This document shows positions 1-11,420 of a stretch of 64,000 nucleotides of DNA, in pieces. The translations under genes and the position numbers were made by a program. The notes under the pieces were generated by a model. The model saw only the letters and a list, made by a program, of their open reading frames with translations, was not told the DNA's origin and made no database searches. Position 1 is the first letter of the stretch, and the number at the start of each line of letters is the position of its first letter. Source of the stretch: Ashinkailepas kermadecensis (lineage: Eukaryota; Arthropoda; Thecostraca; Neolepadidae); assembly GCA_034440615.1 (NCBI GenBank), contig JAOTOM010004134.1, forward strand, positions 1 through 64,000, in the 5' to 3' direction.

Positions 1-2650
1 AATTATAGGCCTCCTGTCGCGTCGTCTCATTTCCTAGAGCCTTTTTACCGGTTTTCGATGTCTCCTTGTGTGTCCTACCCTCCTCCATATTCAATGGTCC
101 TCCTCTCCGTCTTGGAGGGCCTCTTGCATTCTGGGCCCCTTTAACATGGCATGGGGCTTCCTCTCATCTTCGAGGGGCATTTTCTGCCAAATTAGGGGCC
201 TCTTGCCACGCCTCGTGTGCCTCCTCCTTTATCCTGGCAAAGCCTTACCCGTCTTGAGGGATCTTCAATTTTGGAAACCTCACCTCCTTCCATACCTGCT
301 ATCACTCCCATCTTAAGGGCTCCTCTCATTTCCTGGGAACTCTTTCCCGGGCTTCGGGACCTCATTTGGTCCTAGAGATCTACTCCTTCCCGAGTCCGGC
401 AGGTGCCTCATTTCTCTTCTAGAGGCCTTCTTTTTCAAATTAGGGGCCTCCTCTCACGTCTTGGGGGCCTCCTGCTCTGCGTTCTCCTGCTCTGCGCTCT
501 GGATTCGATCTTTACCCATCTTAGGGGTGGTCTTTTATCTCCTGGTGGACTCCTCTTCTCTCCCAGGCGCCGCCTCTGCTAAATTACTGGCAACCTTTCC
601 TATCTTAGTGGCCTTGTTATTTCCCGGGGACCTTCTTAGCCGTCTTCGAGCCTTCTTTTCCGCTTGGGAGCCATCTCTCTTATCCAATGACCTTTCTCTC
701 CTATTTTAGGGGCCTCCTCGTTCATCATCGGGTCTCGTTTCCAATCTTGTGTCGTTCTCTTCCGAATTAGGTGCCTCCTGCCACGTCTCTGGATCATCCT
801 TTTCTATCTCGGTGGAACCTCACCCGTTTGGGGCCTGCTTTTGCGTCTCCGAAACCTCATCTATATCTTCCTTCCTTTTCCGTCTTAGGGCCTCCTCTCA
901 TATTCTGGGGCCTCCTCTCCGGTGTTGTAGCCTCTTTTGCAATCCTGGTTGCCTCCGTGCCATTTTTGACACTCTCTTGATTTCTGGGGACTCCTACCCT
1001 CTCCTAGGTCTCATTTTTCAAATTAGGGGCCTCCTCTCACGTCATGGGGGCCTCCTCATCTGTGTCTGGAGCCTCATTATCCTCTTAGCAGTGTGCTTTT
1101 GCGTCCTAGTCCTAGATCTTCTCTTCCAGGTTCCTCCTCTTCCAAAATATGGGCCTCATCTGGCTGGTCTCGGTGGCCTTCTCTCATTCCTGCGGAAACC
1201 TTCCTACCCGTCTTGGGGCCCCTATTGCGTCCGGAGAAGTCTCCCCTATCAGGTCTTAATTTTATATTGCAGGGGCATCTTCCGTCTTGGGGGCCTCGTT
1301 TTCCAACTTTAGAATATCCTGCCACCCATCGGAAGCCTTTTCGTCTAACCTGGGTGGCTTCTTGCCCGTCTCGGTGGCATCCTTTCCGTCCTGAGGGCCT
1401 CCTGTTCGTGCTGGGGTCTCCTTTTCGTCCTGGGGCCTCCTTTTCGTCCTGGGGGGCTACCTTCCTATATCTGTTCTCTATTCTACGTCTAGTCTTACGT
1501 CCTTTTCGTCCTTGGGTGCATCCTTTTCGTTCTAGTGGCCTCCTTTTCGTCCTGGGGCCTCCTTTTAGTCCTGGGGGCCTCCTCCCAATCTCTGTTCTAC
1601 GTCTTGGGGCGTCCTTGCGTTATGGGGCATTCTTTTCGTCCTGGGGGCCTCCTTTTCGTCCTGGTGGCCACCTCACAATCTCTGTTCTACGTCTTAGGGG
1701 CCGCCTTTTCGTCCTGGGGCCTCCTTTTCGTCCTGGGGGCCTCCTTTTCGTCCTGGGGGCCTCCTTGTCGTCCTGGGGGCCTCCTTTTCGTCCTGGGGAC
1801 CTCATCCCAATCTCTGTTCGACGTCTTTGGGGCATCCTTTTCGTCCTTTGGTGCATCCTTTTCGTCCTGGGGTTGGTTGATTAATTGTTGGAGTGTAGGG
1901 GCGCATGGACTGCGTCTTTCGTCCTGGTGGCCTCCTTTTCGTTCTGGGAGCCTCCTTTTCGTCCTGGGGGCCTCCTTTTCATCCTGGGGGCCTCCTTTTC
2001 GTCCTGGGGGCCTCCTTTCGTCCTGGGAGCCTCCTCCCAATCTCTGTTCTACGTCTTGGTGCCTTCCTTTTCGCCCTGGTGCCTTCCCCTTTTCGTCCTG
2101 GGGCCTCCTTTTCGTCCTGGGGCCTCCTTTTCGTCCTGGGGGGCCTCCTTTTCGTCCTGGGGGCCTCCTCCCAATCTCTGTTCTACGTCTTGCTTCTCGT
2201 CCTTGGGGCTTCCTTTGCGTTATGGGCATCCTTTTCGTCCTGGGGGCCACCTCACAATCTCTGTTCTACGTTTTAGGGGCATCTTTTTTCGTCCTGGGGC
2301 CCGGGGGCCTCCTTTACGTCCTGGGGGCCTCCTCCCAATCTCTGTTCTACGTCTTGAGGCCTCCCTTTCGTCCTGGGGGCCTCCTCCCAATCTCTGTTCT
2401 ACGTCTTGTGGCCTCTTTTTCGTCCTGGGGGCCTCCTTTTCGTCCTGGGGGCCTCCTTTTCGTCCCGGGGGCCTCCTTTTCGTCCTGGGGGCCTCCTCCC
2501 AATCTCTGTTCTACGTCTTGAGGCCTCCTTTTCGTCATGGGGCCTCCTTTTCGTCCTGGGGGCCTCCTCCCAATCTCTGTTCTACGTCTCTTATAGAGAC
2601 CTGATTATATTTCCTGGTGGCCTCGTCAGTTTTGAGGCCTCATTGACAGC
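1..2650. repeat. Degenerate to homogeneous 21-bp minisatellite
   Basis: The basic unit reads CCTCCTTTTCGTCCTGGGGG plus C. From about 1380 to 2600 units are nearly identical, with an interspersed second unit (CCCAATCTCTGTTCTACGTC) at about 1582, 1672, 1804, 2033, 2169, 2255, 2330, 2386, 2504 and 2566, making a higher-order pattern. From 1 to 1380 only the GGGGCCTCCT core is recognisable. The long open frames here are repeat artefacts. The array continues off the left edge. Confidence 0.92.
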
Positions 2651-2723
2651 ATGATATTCTGTCCCGTCGGCCTCCTTGCTCACCTTTTTTGCTGTGCATT
2701 TGCGGATAGGGGCCTCCTCAAAT

Positions 2724-2785
2724 TGCAGGGGGGGCGGCGCCCCCCTGTTTCACGGCAGGGGGGGCGACTGCCCCCCCTGCCCCCC
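2724..2785. repeat. G-run/C-run hairpins
   Basis: GGCAGGGGGGG (2754-2764) pairs perfectly with CCCCCCCTGCC (2771-2781) over 11 bp with a 6-base loop. A similar CAGGGGGG/CCCCCCTG pair lies just before (2725-2747). The G runs could also form quadruplexes. Confidence 0.75.
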
Positions 2786-3167
2786 GGTGGCGACGCCCTT
2801 GTTCTCAGCCACCAAAAATTGTCGATGGAGCGTTTCTACAACACCTGTATTTACGTGTATACACTTTACAAAGCATAATCACAACATGACTGTGGAACAG
2901 GTACTGAGCAATTGGACATATCACATGGAAGTCGGCGTGGCAGGCGACCTACGGTTGGCCCAGACTCTCTGGCTGCCCCCCCCACTGCGTATCAGCCGGC
3001 ACTGTACGCAGCCGGCCAATGGTGATCCTCCACCGATGCCAGCGATGTGCGAACTTGTGCAGCCACTCGACGAGCGCCGCCGTGACGGCCGTGACCAAAC
3101 ATCCATCATGTTCTGCGTGTAGGCCACCGTCTCCTCGTACGACAGGCTCAGCCTGCAGCAGAAGTTC

Positions 3168-3248
3168 ATTTAAGTATATTTAATTCAACTTAAATATACT
3201 TAAATAAGATTACCGAAAGGTATATTCACACCAAATTCGGTGTGAATA
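3168..3248. repeat. Two adjacent perfect palindromes
   Basis: ATTTAAGTATATTTAA (3168-3183) and its reverse complement (3190-3205), 16-bp arms and a 6-base loop. Then TATTCACACC (3223-3232) and GGTGTGAATA (3239-3248), 10-bp arms and a 6-base loop. Confidence 0.9.
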
Positions 3249-3423
3249 CACAGCTTGTGATGTCAGTGAACTTGGCCTCAGATAACCGAACTGAGCAACG
3301 ATATCAAGCGTAACGTCAGAGAACACAAGAAACTGCCAGAAAGCTGGTAAACGTCCGACGAGCGGTGGTTTTTAATGAGACGTGCATACGGAACGGATTG
3401 CTTCCGAATCATTCGGATATATT

Positions 3424-3425
<2 letters not shown>

Positions 3426-3510
<85 letters not shown>
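3426..3510. repeat. (TA)n microsatellite
   Basis: About 42 uninterrupted TA units. Confidence 0.98.
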
Positions 3511-3512
<2 letters not shown>

Positions 3513-5600
3513 TATGCACTCTATATTACCTCAAAACTCACGATTTCCGATATCTGTATAATATGAAATTGCGTGCAACCTGATACAGTAATGAGAATAA
3601 TAGTATCCACTATAGATCAAAATATGCGGCCGCTAGAAACAACCGTCAACATTGGCTATGATTTGTTTTTTAAAGATAAAACTCAAGCTCCAATTTCGCA
3701 TGCTTTACATACTTCAATTAAATACCGCAATGCAAATAACTATTGTATTAGCTGTGCGCCTTTTGTCTGCTGCCTAAAAACCTACCCCAAGGCCATAGAA
3801 AACCGAATAGCATGGGAGAGTTTATGGGAAAAGTTTGGTTGCATCGAATGGTGGTGCCACAGTCGCCAATGGGTTCCGCCCAATCCCTGCCCCAATCAAA
3901 ATTCTTTAGAAGAGCATCGGGCCTGCATGACCTGAAATTCTACATGCTTCAAACAATTAATCATATTTACTCAGAGACTTCTGAGCGAAGTGACCAAGAT
4001 CCTAAAGGTTTCCTGATTTGGGGAATGAGCAGCTTGCTACAGCGGCGTTGCCCATCAATGATTTTGGTTAAATTGACCTCGCCAAATATTGTTTTGCTTT
4101 CACCGTCAGGCGACCTGATTTCGAGATAGCTTGATATGCGGCATTAGCTGCTGTCCGATAGCACTCAAACGTTGTCAAATGTTGTAATTAGGTATGTCGT
4201 GTCATCAATTAATACCATCGAATCTGTAGGCATTACTTGACTAGCTTGATCATCGGTGAGGGGATTTAAACAAAAAGTGAAACTGTTTCGTATCTGTGTA
4301 ATATATCGGGACGATCAACATTTCGATAATTGTCGCCGTTGCGGTCGATTCATTTTCAACTTACTGGGACACCACGTGCTAAATCGCACTTCTACCTTTT
4401 CAACTGATCAAATAAGAATTATACACATTATCAAGTAGATATACAGTTTCATTTCGTACCTTCCATTATCAGCCTGATCATTCAATCTACGGTTACCATT
4501 CCACGCATCCCATTGGGAATCGACTCGATCCGTCAGATCATTCCCTCCATTGTCATCAGCTTCAATCCGCTGCCGAACGAGATCTCAGTTCGCGTTCTGC
4601 GCCTCTGAGCCACTTATCCGATTCGTCGACGGAATCACCGGCGGGAGACTCGCTCGACGACGACGCATCACGTGGGGAGCAGTGGATGTGGTTGACTAGC
4701 AGCGCGTCCTGGCCACACAGTGTAACGCTTGGTACGTTCTCAAATGCGTGAACGCGGGACTTCAAGCTGTTTAGCTTTTTCCTGAATATCGGTGTAATAA
4801 TTGACATGGCAATGAATTATCCCCGCTTCTTCACTTTAAGCTTCCGTTTTGTATTCTGTAATAACCTAAAATTATTTCCTTTTGTTCTGCGAGGTCAAAT
4901 AAATTGCGACTTTTTAATGAACATCATTTGCCATCTAAGTAAAATGAAATACCAATGTGATAATCGTATTCTCACCATGGCTACGATCCCATAATTGCGG
5001 CACGAAGAGCTAAATCCCAGCCTCACCACACACACACACACACCAACTCATGTCTTGTCCTTAGTGGCGGATCCCCTGAGGTGGGGAGCTGAGGCATGCT
5101 TTCTCCCCATCGAAGAAATCGGCATTCCTTTCACAATTTGCAAACTCTGACGTTGGCGTCGCCAACACGGAGTACGGGGGTCTCCATCACCCCGAATTTA
5201 GTAAAATCTATAGCAGAATGCCTGTGGCGTTGCATGGCAAGCAGGGGTGCCACGTTGTATATGCTAATGGGGACTACTAGCCCCCTCAAACATTGATTTA
5301 GGACTCCCAATCATTGATTTGTCCAGAGGTGAAAAAAACCGGCTACTCGGTCACGAGGGTGAGTGACAGATATTTGAAAAATATATCCAGCTATGGTGAA
5401 AACTTACGGTATCGTATTCTCATTAAGTATGGATTATATTTATCATCAGGCCGTTTTGCTTCTTCACATACCCAGTCATTTTGTTTCTCCTAACCATCCA
5501 GACGTATACGTTAAAAAAGCTGTGGCTGAAAAACGCTACCACTAGAGGTAAAGTCCATAGGTTTTAACATTTCCGTGGGAAGCCCTATCAACTACGAACT

Positions 5601-6521
5601 GTCCCGTCCCCGTCCAGCGATTGAACACGACGCAACAGTTCCGTTTTCCGGCGCAGTTTGTGGCGCGTGGCACGGCTCACATCACAGGTAACGAGATATG
5701 GCTGACATCACGTGAAAGCACCAAATGTTTGCTATCCGTCGGACACAATTTCGTTGCGGTCGAGTCAACGTGCTGCGCGTGCGCGTCACGGGGGTCTGAG
5801 AGAACGGGTGTCCGGTGAATTACCGGCCGCCCATAGGAATAGCATGTAAAACTGAGTTTTTTTTTCTGAAAATCACCAATTTTAGCGCTCCCCATCAACC
5901 CGATTCAGACCGCCATATCTCGACAACCAATGAACCGATCGACACCAAACCAACACCTCAGTGTTGCCACGACGTCAACATCGCCGTGGCAATCGTTTCC
6001 GAGTCACGCGCCACGTGCACGCGAGGGGGGTGGAAAGCGGAAGCGACGTTTTTGAGCGTTTTTCACGATTGGGTCTGGTTCTCGGAAACGGATAAACTTG
6101 GCAATTTGCCGTCACTTTCACCTCATGGCCCCATGTACCGGCTACAATTTTCCAATTGACGATCAGTGGCTGCAGTGTGTGCGGGCGCCGTCATCATGAC
6201 ACGGGCTGCACGTGTTTCGGTCCGTGAAAAAGGCTCCGCTTTCCACTGTCTCCACACCACTGTCGAATGACATTTCGCGGAGAAAGTTGTATGCGCGGAT
6301 AGCCCCACTCTTTGTGATGCTCATAGTTCTTTCTGAATTTACCCGCGCAAATAGTTTGGTTTTAACCATCGCAAATAGTTTTGTTGCAATCGTCGATGCC
6401 CCCAACCGTTACCACACGTTACTTTCGGCAATCTCAAACGGCAGACGGGCACGGGACAGTGTCCCGTCCCCGTCCAGAGATTGAACCCGACGCAACAGTT
6501 CCGTTTGCCAGCGCAGTTTGT
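5601..6521. repeat. 61-bp direct repeats 860 bp apart
   Basis: GTCCCGTCCCCGTCCAG...GCGCAGTTTGT occurs at 5601-5661 and 6461-6521 with 57 of 61 identical. The 800 bp between holds no ORF I can recognise. Too short for typical LTRs; may mark a solo or deleted element or a segmental duplication. Confidence 0.8.
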
Positions 6522-6597
6522 TTTCAAGGCTGGTTTTAGTGTGTACGTGTCTACCTAATAAGTATCAAGGCGCTGCTGAAGCTGAACTTGTGTATGT

Positions 6598-6903
6598 TTG
6601 CGTAAGTGGTGTTTCGTCTCTGAGAGTCAGGACAAGTATAGGAAACATGGCCTTGTCTTTGATGTTGGCCGTCAAGAATATTATTATCTCCGGGAAGTTA
6701 TCCACTCCTTTTTTCCAAAAGATGAATTGAGTTTGACAATGACTGTCATCTCCTTGCTGTTTAGTCATGAGCATGGGAACATGGAAACACGGAACATTAC
6801 CGTGAAAGGTACAAAAAGAGTTTTTGATGACAGAAACAAATCACATCCTTCTCCAACTTGGAATGCTACAAAATTGTCCTCTCATAATCCAGGATTCAGA
6901 TGA
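6598..6903 (+). other. Unrecognised 101-codon open frame
   Basis: The frame contains KYRKHGLVFDVGRQEYYYLR and HSFFPKDELSLTMTV, protein-like in composition, and ends in a dispersed repeat (NATKLSSHNPGF). I do not recognise it, no in-frame ATG start is evident, and it may be chance or a transposon fragment. Confidence 0.15.
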
Positions 6904-7010
6904 AAAGGAAAAGTCCCCGAAGTCCTCTGCTCCATACCAACCTGTAATGCCACATAATTTTCCTCTCCAATTCCAGAATTCCAAGACATAAATCCAACCC
7001 TGGTTATACC
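6841..7010 (-). repeat. Dispersed repeat, GWIYVLEFWNWRGK type
   Basis: On the minus strand, GWIYVLEFWNWRGKLCGI and a second degenerate unit ESWIMRGQFCSIPSW are about 31 codons apart. A related copy on the + strand at 47765-47830 reads GRIYVLESWIWRVKCGAMKF. Confidence 0.5.
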
Positions 7011-8252
7011 TAACTGAAGTGACACTTGGAAGAAACCTTAGTACAATAGTACAATACATGCCCAAGGTGTGAGTGCTAATATGACACCACCATCACGAGA
7101 AAAGGTGCTTTGTGGCTATCCTGCCGCAAATTTAATGGCGAGTCAAGATCGTTGAAAATGTATATGAAGGCAAAGCATATGAAGCATATGAATATGCATA
7201 TGAAGGTTTGCCTATCCGGCTGCAAAACACTGTCTTTGGAGAAGGAGGCCGTTGGCAGTCATGGCACATTGCCGCAGGAAGTGCAGGTAAGACCGAATGT
7301 ATTTGTACTAACCAACATCATGTCTGCAAAATATGGCAATCTTGAGGGTGTTTTGTTCATGTGCAAGCAAAAATACTACGACACTTTGTGCAATTTTTGG
7401 TGCAGATTTTCTTCTCTGGAGGGGTGGGGATGGGGTGGGGGGTCAATTACCCAGCCATATAAAGCTGTTTAGTACAGTATTTTATGCACAATATTTTTCA
7501 GGCTAACATCATGTCAGCTATTTTGCCACACTGCAGACTTGTGGAATCCTTCTCATGAAAAAACAATTTGGTCCTTCCAATATGAGCCATTGTTATTTTA
7601 ATAATTTCATCTGGTCACTTCCATGGGTTTGATTTATTTGGGTCAGGGCCCATGTTTTGTCATACGCAAGACTTGTTGCATTGACCAAAAGTGTTATAAA
7701 TTACTTGACACCAATGAAAAATATGACCTATGACACTCTGTCCTTGATATTGGTGTTATAGTACAAGGGAATTCAATTTGAATTGGCAAATTTCATTTTC
7801 AAGGAGTCATTGGATTTGAACAGCATGTTTTAATACCATGTTTATCAGCATGATTAAGATGATGTGACCACCGATTCCCATCACAAATGCTTATGTTTAG
7901 TTGGAAAGCAAAATAATGCACTACTTTTTGTAATACCTTACACAACCTAGCCTGGCTTACCCTATCTCCTTTTAAATTGTTTCTTCAATATAGGCTCAAT
8001 TTGTGTTCAATAGTAAAACAAATGTTAAGAAACCTAACCTGGCCTTATCTTTTTTTAAAAGAAAAAACATCATATTTGTGTGTGAAATAAAATGAGCATA
8101 TTTTCACAATAAAAGCTAGCCTAAACTGTTGTTAGACTAAAGCATTCTTCTTTGTTCAATGTCAGCATCATCGTCGATATTTCGCGCTCGCACAAATGCG
8201 TACGGGTCTTACTGTGAGTCATCAACATGTGACGGTCTAGTGGTGTTCGATA
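7010..8252. other. No secure gene
   Basis: AT-rich, with short frames only. A GCAG|GTAAGACC donor-like site at 7287 follows the frame LEKEAVGSHGTLPQEVQ, but no acceptor or homology supports an exon. TTAGG-like motifs (AACCTAGCC, AACCTAACC) occur at 7945-8045. Confidence 0.4.
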
Positions 8253-8429
8253 TTCTGTAGGTCATAAATAAAAGTCATAAAGTATTAAGGCTTAATAAGA
8301 GCCACAGGGGCCCATCTGGGTTAAGCCTATCTAGAAAAGGTACTAGAATGTACATACTCCCACCCCAATCAATCCCTTATCCCAAGTTCCTAGGAAGCTA
8401 TATATCCCAGCCCATCTAACACCACTCAC

Positions 8430-8800
8430 TTGCTACCGCCTAACACCCTCAATAATCACAAGCTCCTCCCATCACACCCATCGTGCCACCATAGACAACC
8501 TCATCAGCATCACATCCCGAAGGAAGGTGCCGAATCCACTGCTAGGCACATCCCACAGAAATTCATAAAGCGTTCAGACTTAATAAGAGACTCACTTGCT
8601 ATTGCATAATACACTCAACAATTACAAACTCCTCCCATCATACCTATTGTGCTACCATAGACAATCTCATCAGTATCACATCCCGAAGGAAGGTGCTGAA
8701 TCCACTGCTAGGTACACCCTATATAAAGTTATAAAGCATTTAGACTTAATAAGAGACTCACTTGCTATTTCATAACACAGTCAACAATTACAAACTCCTC
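8430..8800 (-). repeat. 166-bp tandem repeats in CR1-like 3' UTR
   Basis: The block containing CATCCCGAAGGAAGGTGC and CCACTGCTAGG recurs with a period of about 166 bases (8516 and 8682), and the flanking TTAATAAGAGACTCACTTGC block also recurs. The same architecture is present in copy 2 (about 17660-18010), so it belongs to the element. Confidence 0.8.
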
Positions 8801-8824
8801 CCAACTCCCACTCCTCCCTGTCGA

Positions 8825-10906
8825 TCAACCTTCCCTGGAATACAGAAAAACAATCCCCCTATTCTTATAATGATTGTCTATGCCGTTTTTAAAGATGTTC
8901 AGTGTGTTGCTACTGACAATGGTTCCTGGCAGCTGGTTCCAGTGTTCTACTACCCTGTTGGTGAAGAAAGACTGTCTTAACCTTGTCCTGCTGTGATTAA
9001 CTTTAATTTTGAATTGATGACCTCTAATTGCATCATTTCTGTTAAATTCAAACATTTCCCTGAGATATCCCTGTTCCTGACCATGAACAAATTTAAAAAC
9101 CTCGATGAGATCTCCTCTCAGCCTTCTATATCTAAGTGAAAACATGTTCAATTTCTTCAGTCTTTCCTCATATTCCAGGTTGCCTATACCATTAACCATT
9201 TTTGTTGCCCTCTTTTGTACTCTCTCTAAAAGCCAACAATCTTTCTCATAACTAGGGGACCAAGCTTGGACACAGTATTCCAAATGTGGCCTGACATATG
9301 CACAGTAAAGCTTCCTGATGACCTCCTCACTTTTGTATGACACATTCCTCTGTATTGCCCCTAGCATTCTTAGTGCCTTCTTCCTGGCTTCTTTGGTCTG
9401 TTCTGATGCCCCCAATTTTGTGTTCAAAATAACACCTAAGTCCTTCTCCTGCTGAGTCACAGATAGTACTTGGCCACCCATCAAGTATGGAGCCTTCATA
9501 TGCTGCCTACCTACATGCATGACTTTGCACTTATCAAAATTAAACTTCATTTGCCATTTTTCGGACCACTTCACTAGCTCGTCTAAGTCTTTCTGCAGCA
9601 AAACCTGCTCATTTTGCCCTGTTATTGCCCTAAAGATCTTCAAATCATGTGCAAATTTCAAAACCTTACTGCTTAGGCCACATTCAATGCTATTCACATA
9701 TATAATGAACAATAGTGGCCCCAGTACCGACCCCTGGGGGACTCCACTAAGAACATTTTGCCATGATGACTTTGTACCATTTAGCATCACTCTCTGCTGT
9801 CTATCTGAAAGCCACAACTCTATCCATTTTAGGATGCTACCTGCAATACCATGGACCTGAAGCTGCATCATTAATCGTTTATGGGGTACCTTGTCAAAGG
9901 CCTTACTAAAGTCAAGATATGCTACATCAACCTGATTTCCCTGATCAAATTGTTCTGTAGCAAAATTCAAAAAGTCCAAGAGATTTGTGAGGCACGATCG
10001 CCCTTTTCTAAACCCATGTTGAGTATCTTGAATCAATTTGCTTCCTTCCAGAAAACTAACTATTCTATCCTTGATAATTGATTCGAGTACCTTGCAGACT
10101 AGGGATGTGAGGCTTACTGGCCTATAGTTTTCAACTTTCCCTCTTTCTCCTTTCTTGAAAATAGGAACTACATTTGCTCTTTTCCAATCTGTTGGAATTT
10201 CATTTTGCGAAACTGATCTACAAAATATTATGCTAAGTGGAATTGCCACTTCCTTTTCAGCTTCCCGCAATACCCTAGCATAAATTCCATCGGGTCCTGC
10301 TGCCTTGTTTGTCTTTATTTTTCTGATATAATTGAAAACAATATCACTATCAATGAAATCAACATCGTGTATCTGATCACCTGTCACTGAACTGTGGTTC
10401 ACGGTTGGCAGATTAGTCACATCCTCCACTGTAAACACTGATTTAAACTGCTTGCTCAGCTCCTCAACCATCTCACTATCCTCACTCAATATAGTCCCAT
10501 TTACATCCAGTGGACCAATTGTGCTTGAAACTTTACTTAGCTTGTAGAAACTAAAGAACTTTTTACTGTCCCCATTACAGTTCCTAGCCAAATCCAATTC
10601 TTTTGCTCGCTTTGCTGCTCTGATTTTCTGCTTCACAGCGTCTCTAGATTTTTGATACGACCTTAGATTTACGATATTTGAAGCCTCCTTAAATACTCTA
10701 AATGCACCTTTCTTAGCCTTAATTGCTTTCATCACATCTGGTGTAAGCCATGCTGGCTTTCCTACCCTTCTTTTGCGCCTTTGCTTTTGGGGGACATGTC
10801 TAATCTGAATTTCCCTCAAGTAGGATTTGAACTTTTCCCACATTTCACAGGCATTTAAATCAAAGAATTCTTCTTCCCATTTTATGGCACTTAAAGCCTC
10901 TCTCAT
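8825..10906 (-). CDS. CR1-like reverse transcriptase, 693 aa, active site altered
   Basis: Open from ATG to stop without frameshifts. Residues 1-120 are the basic linker after the lost endonuclease. The RT domain starts near 190, with AAGPDGIYARVLREA (about 202-216), YRPVSLTSLVCKVLE (261-275), YLDFSKAFDKVPH (330-342, catalytic Asp332), SGVPQGSVLGPLLF (387-400) and the catalytic box, which here reads FAHD at 418-421 instead of FADD. The His420 codon (9647-9649) is CAT where copy 2 has GAT, so one base change removes the first Asp of the metal-binding pair. Thumb and C-terminal blocks follow to the end. The product should be catalytically dead despite the intact frame. Confidence 0.9.
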   Translation of the reverse strand: MREALSAIKWEEEFFDLNACEMWEKFKSYLREIQIRHVPQKQRRKRRVGKPAWLTPDVMKAIKAKKGAFRVFKEASNIVNLRSYQKSRDAVKQKIRAAKRAKELDLARNCNGDSKKFFSFYKLSKVSSTIGPLDVNGTILSEDSEMVEELSKQFKSVFTVEDVTNLPTVNHSSVTGDQIHDVDFIDSDIVFNYIRKIKTNKAAGPDGIYARVLREAEKEVAIPLSIIFCRSVSQNEIPTDWKRANVVPIFKKGERGKVENYRPVSLTSLVCKVLESIIKDRIVSFLEGSKLIQDTQHGFRKGRSCLTNLLDFLNFATEQFDQGNQVDVAYLDFSKAFDKVPHKRLMMQLQVHGIAGSILKWIELWLSDRQQRVMLNGTKSSWQNVLSGVPQGSVLGPLLFIIYVNSIECGLSSKVLKFAHDLKIFRAITGQNEQVLLQKDLDELVKWSEKWQMKFNFDKCKVMHVGRQHMKAPYLMGGQVLSVTQQEKDLGVILNTKLGASEQTKEARKKALRMLGAIQRNVSYKSEEVIRKLYCAYVRPHLEYCVQAWSPSYEKDCWLLERVQKRATKMVNGIGNLEYEERLKKLNMFSLRYRRLRGDLIEVFKFVHGQEQGYLREMFEFNRNDAIRGHQFKIKVNHSRTRLRQSFFTNRVVEHWNQLPGTIVSSNTLNIFKNGIDNHYKNRGIVFLYSREG

Positions 10907-10965
10907 GGAGGCAAAGGTGACAGGTTGGACACTATTTTCACCTCTGGATTTGTCCCCCTATCCCA

Positions 10966-11420
10966 ATCTGGCTAAAGCTTGACTACTGGGTCCATAGGCG
11001 TAACCTAGGTACAAATGGTTTTCGGGAAAGCTTTAACCATTAAAATGGTCACCCCCCCCCAACAACACCTTCATAAAGTGACATCCATGATGGTAATATC
11101 CGATTTAAAAAAAACCCTCTCGTCCAACCCGCATCCAAGGGTGTCGCCACTATCAATTTCCTCCTATTTCGAACAACATATCATATTAGAACAGCTAACA
11201 ATTTTCGGGTATGCTCAAGACGATACTAATCTCGTAAAATGCTCTTATATTTCCAAAACGATGTCATTTTGGTGCAAAATTCGACTAAAACCAGCCTGTT
11301 CGGGGGATGGCCCCTTTGGCCCCCGGATCCGCCCCTGCCCCTTGTATCCACCCCTGACGCCTACCCAGCCAGTAATTTGCTTGAGCAAAGTTACGTTTTA
11401 CTTGGGCACGTCGGGCACAC
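10966..11420. other. Intergenic spacer between two LINEs
   Basis: No gene. GGATCCGCCCCTG at about 11325-11337 resembles the inverted terminus of hAT elements that start CAGGGGCGGATCC, but no partner end was found. Confidence 0.35.

Larger units (their letters stand above)
2790..5600. other. No secure gene
   Basis: Apart from the palindromes, the TA repeat and a short CA repeat (about 5021-5043), I see only short frames. One complete 81-codon minus-strand frame (4562-4807, MSIITPIFRKKLNSLKSRVH...) has a serine/acid-rich C-terminus, but I do not recognise it. Confidence 0.4.
8253..10965 (-). mobile_element. CR1-like LINE, 5'-truncated copy 1
   Basis: A minus-strand non-LTR retrotransposon. 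It keeps the RT-coding part of ORF2 (8825-10906) and a 3' UTR of about 570 bases with 166-bp tandem repeats, ending near 8253 in TA-rich GTCATAAATAAAAGTCATAA (plus strand). The endonuclease domain is absent: in frame upstream of the first ATG there are only about 17 codons before a TAG near 10962. A second copy (17491-19030) and a 3' fragment (51836-52316) share the sequence. The YRRLRGDLIEVFK and QMKFNFDKCKVMHVG blocks are typical of CR1-clade proteins. Confidence 0.9.

Noticed and set aside
1093..2604. Frames of 187-328 codons (FSSWG/FVLGAS repeats)
   Set aside because: 21-bp minisatellite; frames open on both strands.
7110..7472. Exon ending at the CAG/GTAAGA site near 7287
   Set aside because: Good donor only; no acceptor, homology or neighbouring exon.
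9519..9860. Plus-strand frame over the CR1 element
   Set aside because: Antisense shadow of the reverse transcriptase.
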